This document shows positions 32,947 to 33,215 of a stretch of 33,215 nucleotides of DNA, piece by piece. This stretch comes from JAITVM01 sp031551135 (GTDB lineage: Bacteria > Bacillota > Clostridia > Lachnospirales > JAITVM01). The notes below the pieces were generated by a model. That model made no database searches. It saw nothing but the letters and a program-made list of their open reading frames with translations, and was not told the origin of the DNA. Position 1 is the first letter of the stretch; the number at the start of each line of letters is the position of its first letter. The stretch lies in assembly GCA_031551135.1 (NCBI GenBank), contig JAVBOA010000014.1, positions 1-33,215 of the forward strand. Reading direction: 5' to 3'. A program made the translations under genes and the position numbers.

Positions 32947-32975
32947 AATATATCACTGCAAATAAAAAAAGTCAA
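32947..32975 (-). promoter_or_regulatory. Promoter of the isc operon
   Basis: On the minus strand TTGACT (32970-32975) and TATATT (32947-32952) are 17 bases apart. This is the only strong promoter before iscR and gives a leader of about 240 bases that includes foldback copy B. Confidence 0.78.
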
Positions 32976-33019
32976 TAGATTTGTAATAGAAGGAAAAAAT
33001 TTTTTTTGGCTATAGGTTA

Positions 33020-33215
33020 CTATTCAGCAGGACAAGGAGCAGGATTAGTAAAAAGGGAATTGATGATGCAGAACAAATCATGAGAACGTTTTTTTGATGT
33101 GGAGATGAGGGAACGTATTTTTGCATAGCAAATAACGCCATTCCAAGAACGAAAACAGCCGGATACCTTTTGCTTCGTTTTACACGGACGCAAATCGCGT
33201 TCGGCTTGATTGTTT
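33020..33215 (-). CDS. IS66-family transposase, C-terminal part (continues beyond the window)
   Basis: On the minus strand an open frame enters from the right edge and reads NNQAERDLRPCKTKQKVSGC then FRSWNG, ending with a stop at 33020-33022; 64 residues are in the window. The NNxAERxLRPxKxKQKxSGCFRS motif is a hallmark of the C-terminal end of IS66-type transposases (TnpC), including the last catalytic residue E. No clear IS66 inverted repeat follows the stop before the isc promoter at 32975, so this end of the element may be eroded. A short plus-strand frame over the same bases is its antisense shadow. Confidence 0.82.
   Translation of the reverse strand, partial: NNQAERDLRPCKTKQKVSGCFRSWNGVICYAKIRSLISTSKKRSHDLFCIINSLFTNPAPCPAE

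Noticed and set aside
33006..33083. Short plus-strand frame (25 codons, TTG start with AGAAGGA upstream) that looked like a small secreted peptide
   Set aside because: It is antisense to the conserved IS66 transposase C-terminus on the minus strand, which explains the open frame better.

Overview
The window is AT-rich, compact DNA that reads as a chromosomal segment of an anaerobic, low-GC Gram-positive bacterium, most likely class Clostridia (Bacillota). This rests on the gene set and its order: a short yqzL-like gene directly before recO, a YesM/YesN-type two-component system, the pyrC-F-K-D-E order with the NAD-linked PyrK/PyrD pair, an iscR-iscS-iscU-mnmA cluster, and strong AGGAGG-type ribosome binding sites. 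I cannot name genus or species. No rRNA, tRNA or CRISPR array is visible.

Layout. Positions 1-140 are the end of an IS1-family insertion sequence that abuts, and probably cut, a permease-like gene (141-390). A chemoreceptor with an unusually long HAMP array follows (679-2922), then yqzL and recO. On the minus strand, 13219 down to 4065, is a sugar-use operon: GH78 alpha-L-rhamnosidase, lipoprotein binding protein, two CUT1-type permeases, YesM-like sensor kinase and YesN-like AraC regulator. Upstream of it on the same strand (16308 to 13440) is a 63-residue peptide gene with its own promoter, a terminator-like hairpin and a three-gene ABC-2 exporter; this is the best candidate for something undescribed. 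Then come a nitroreductase-like protein and a nucleoid-associated (NA37-like) protein.

On the plus strand serC and serA make phosphoserine from glycolytic intermediates, followed by a DUF1015 gene that may belong to the same pathway, and a 51-residue membrane peptide. gltX is convergent. A pyr operon (pyrC, pyrF, pyrK, pyrD, pyrE) begins with what looks like a translation-coupled attenuator: a 13-codon, U-rich leader peptide whose stop codon lies in the 5' arm of an intrinsic terminator. An NlpC/P60 protein is convergent with pyrE. The minus-strand iscR-iscS-iscU-mnmA cluster links Fe-S cluster assembly to tRNA thiolation. The window ends inside an IS66-family transposase (33020-33215).

A theme across the window is a family of small foldback elements with TACTA(A/T)TT(C/T)CC-type ends. 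Two nearly identical copies of about 110 bp, in opposite orientation, lie after serA (20760-20870) and in the iscR leader (32783-32892). At least four end-like fragments lie in other intergenic regions. All coordinates and motifs come from reading the sequence by eye; no database search was run.
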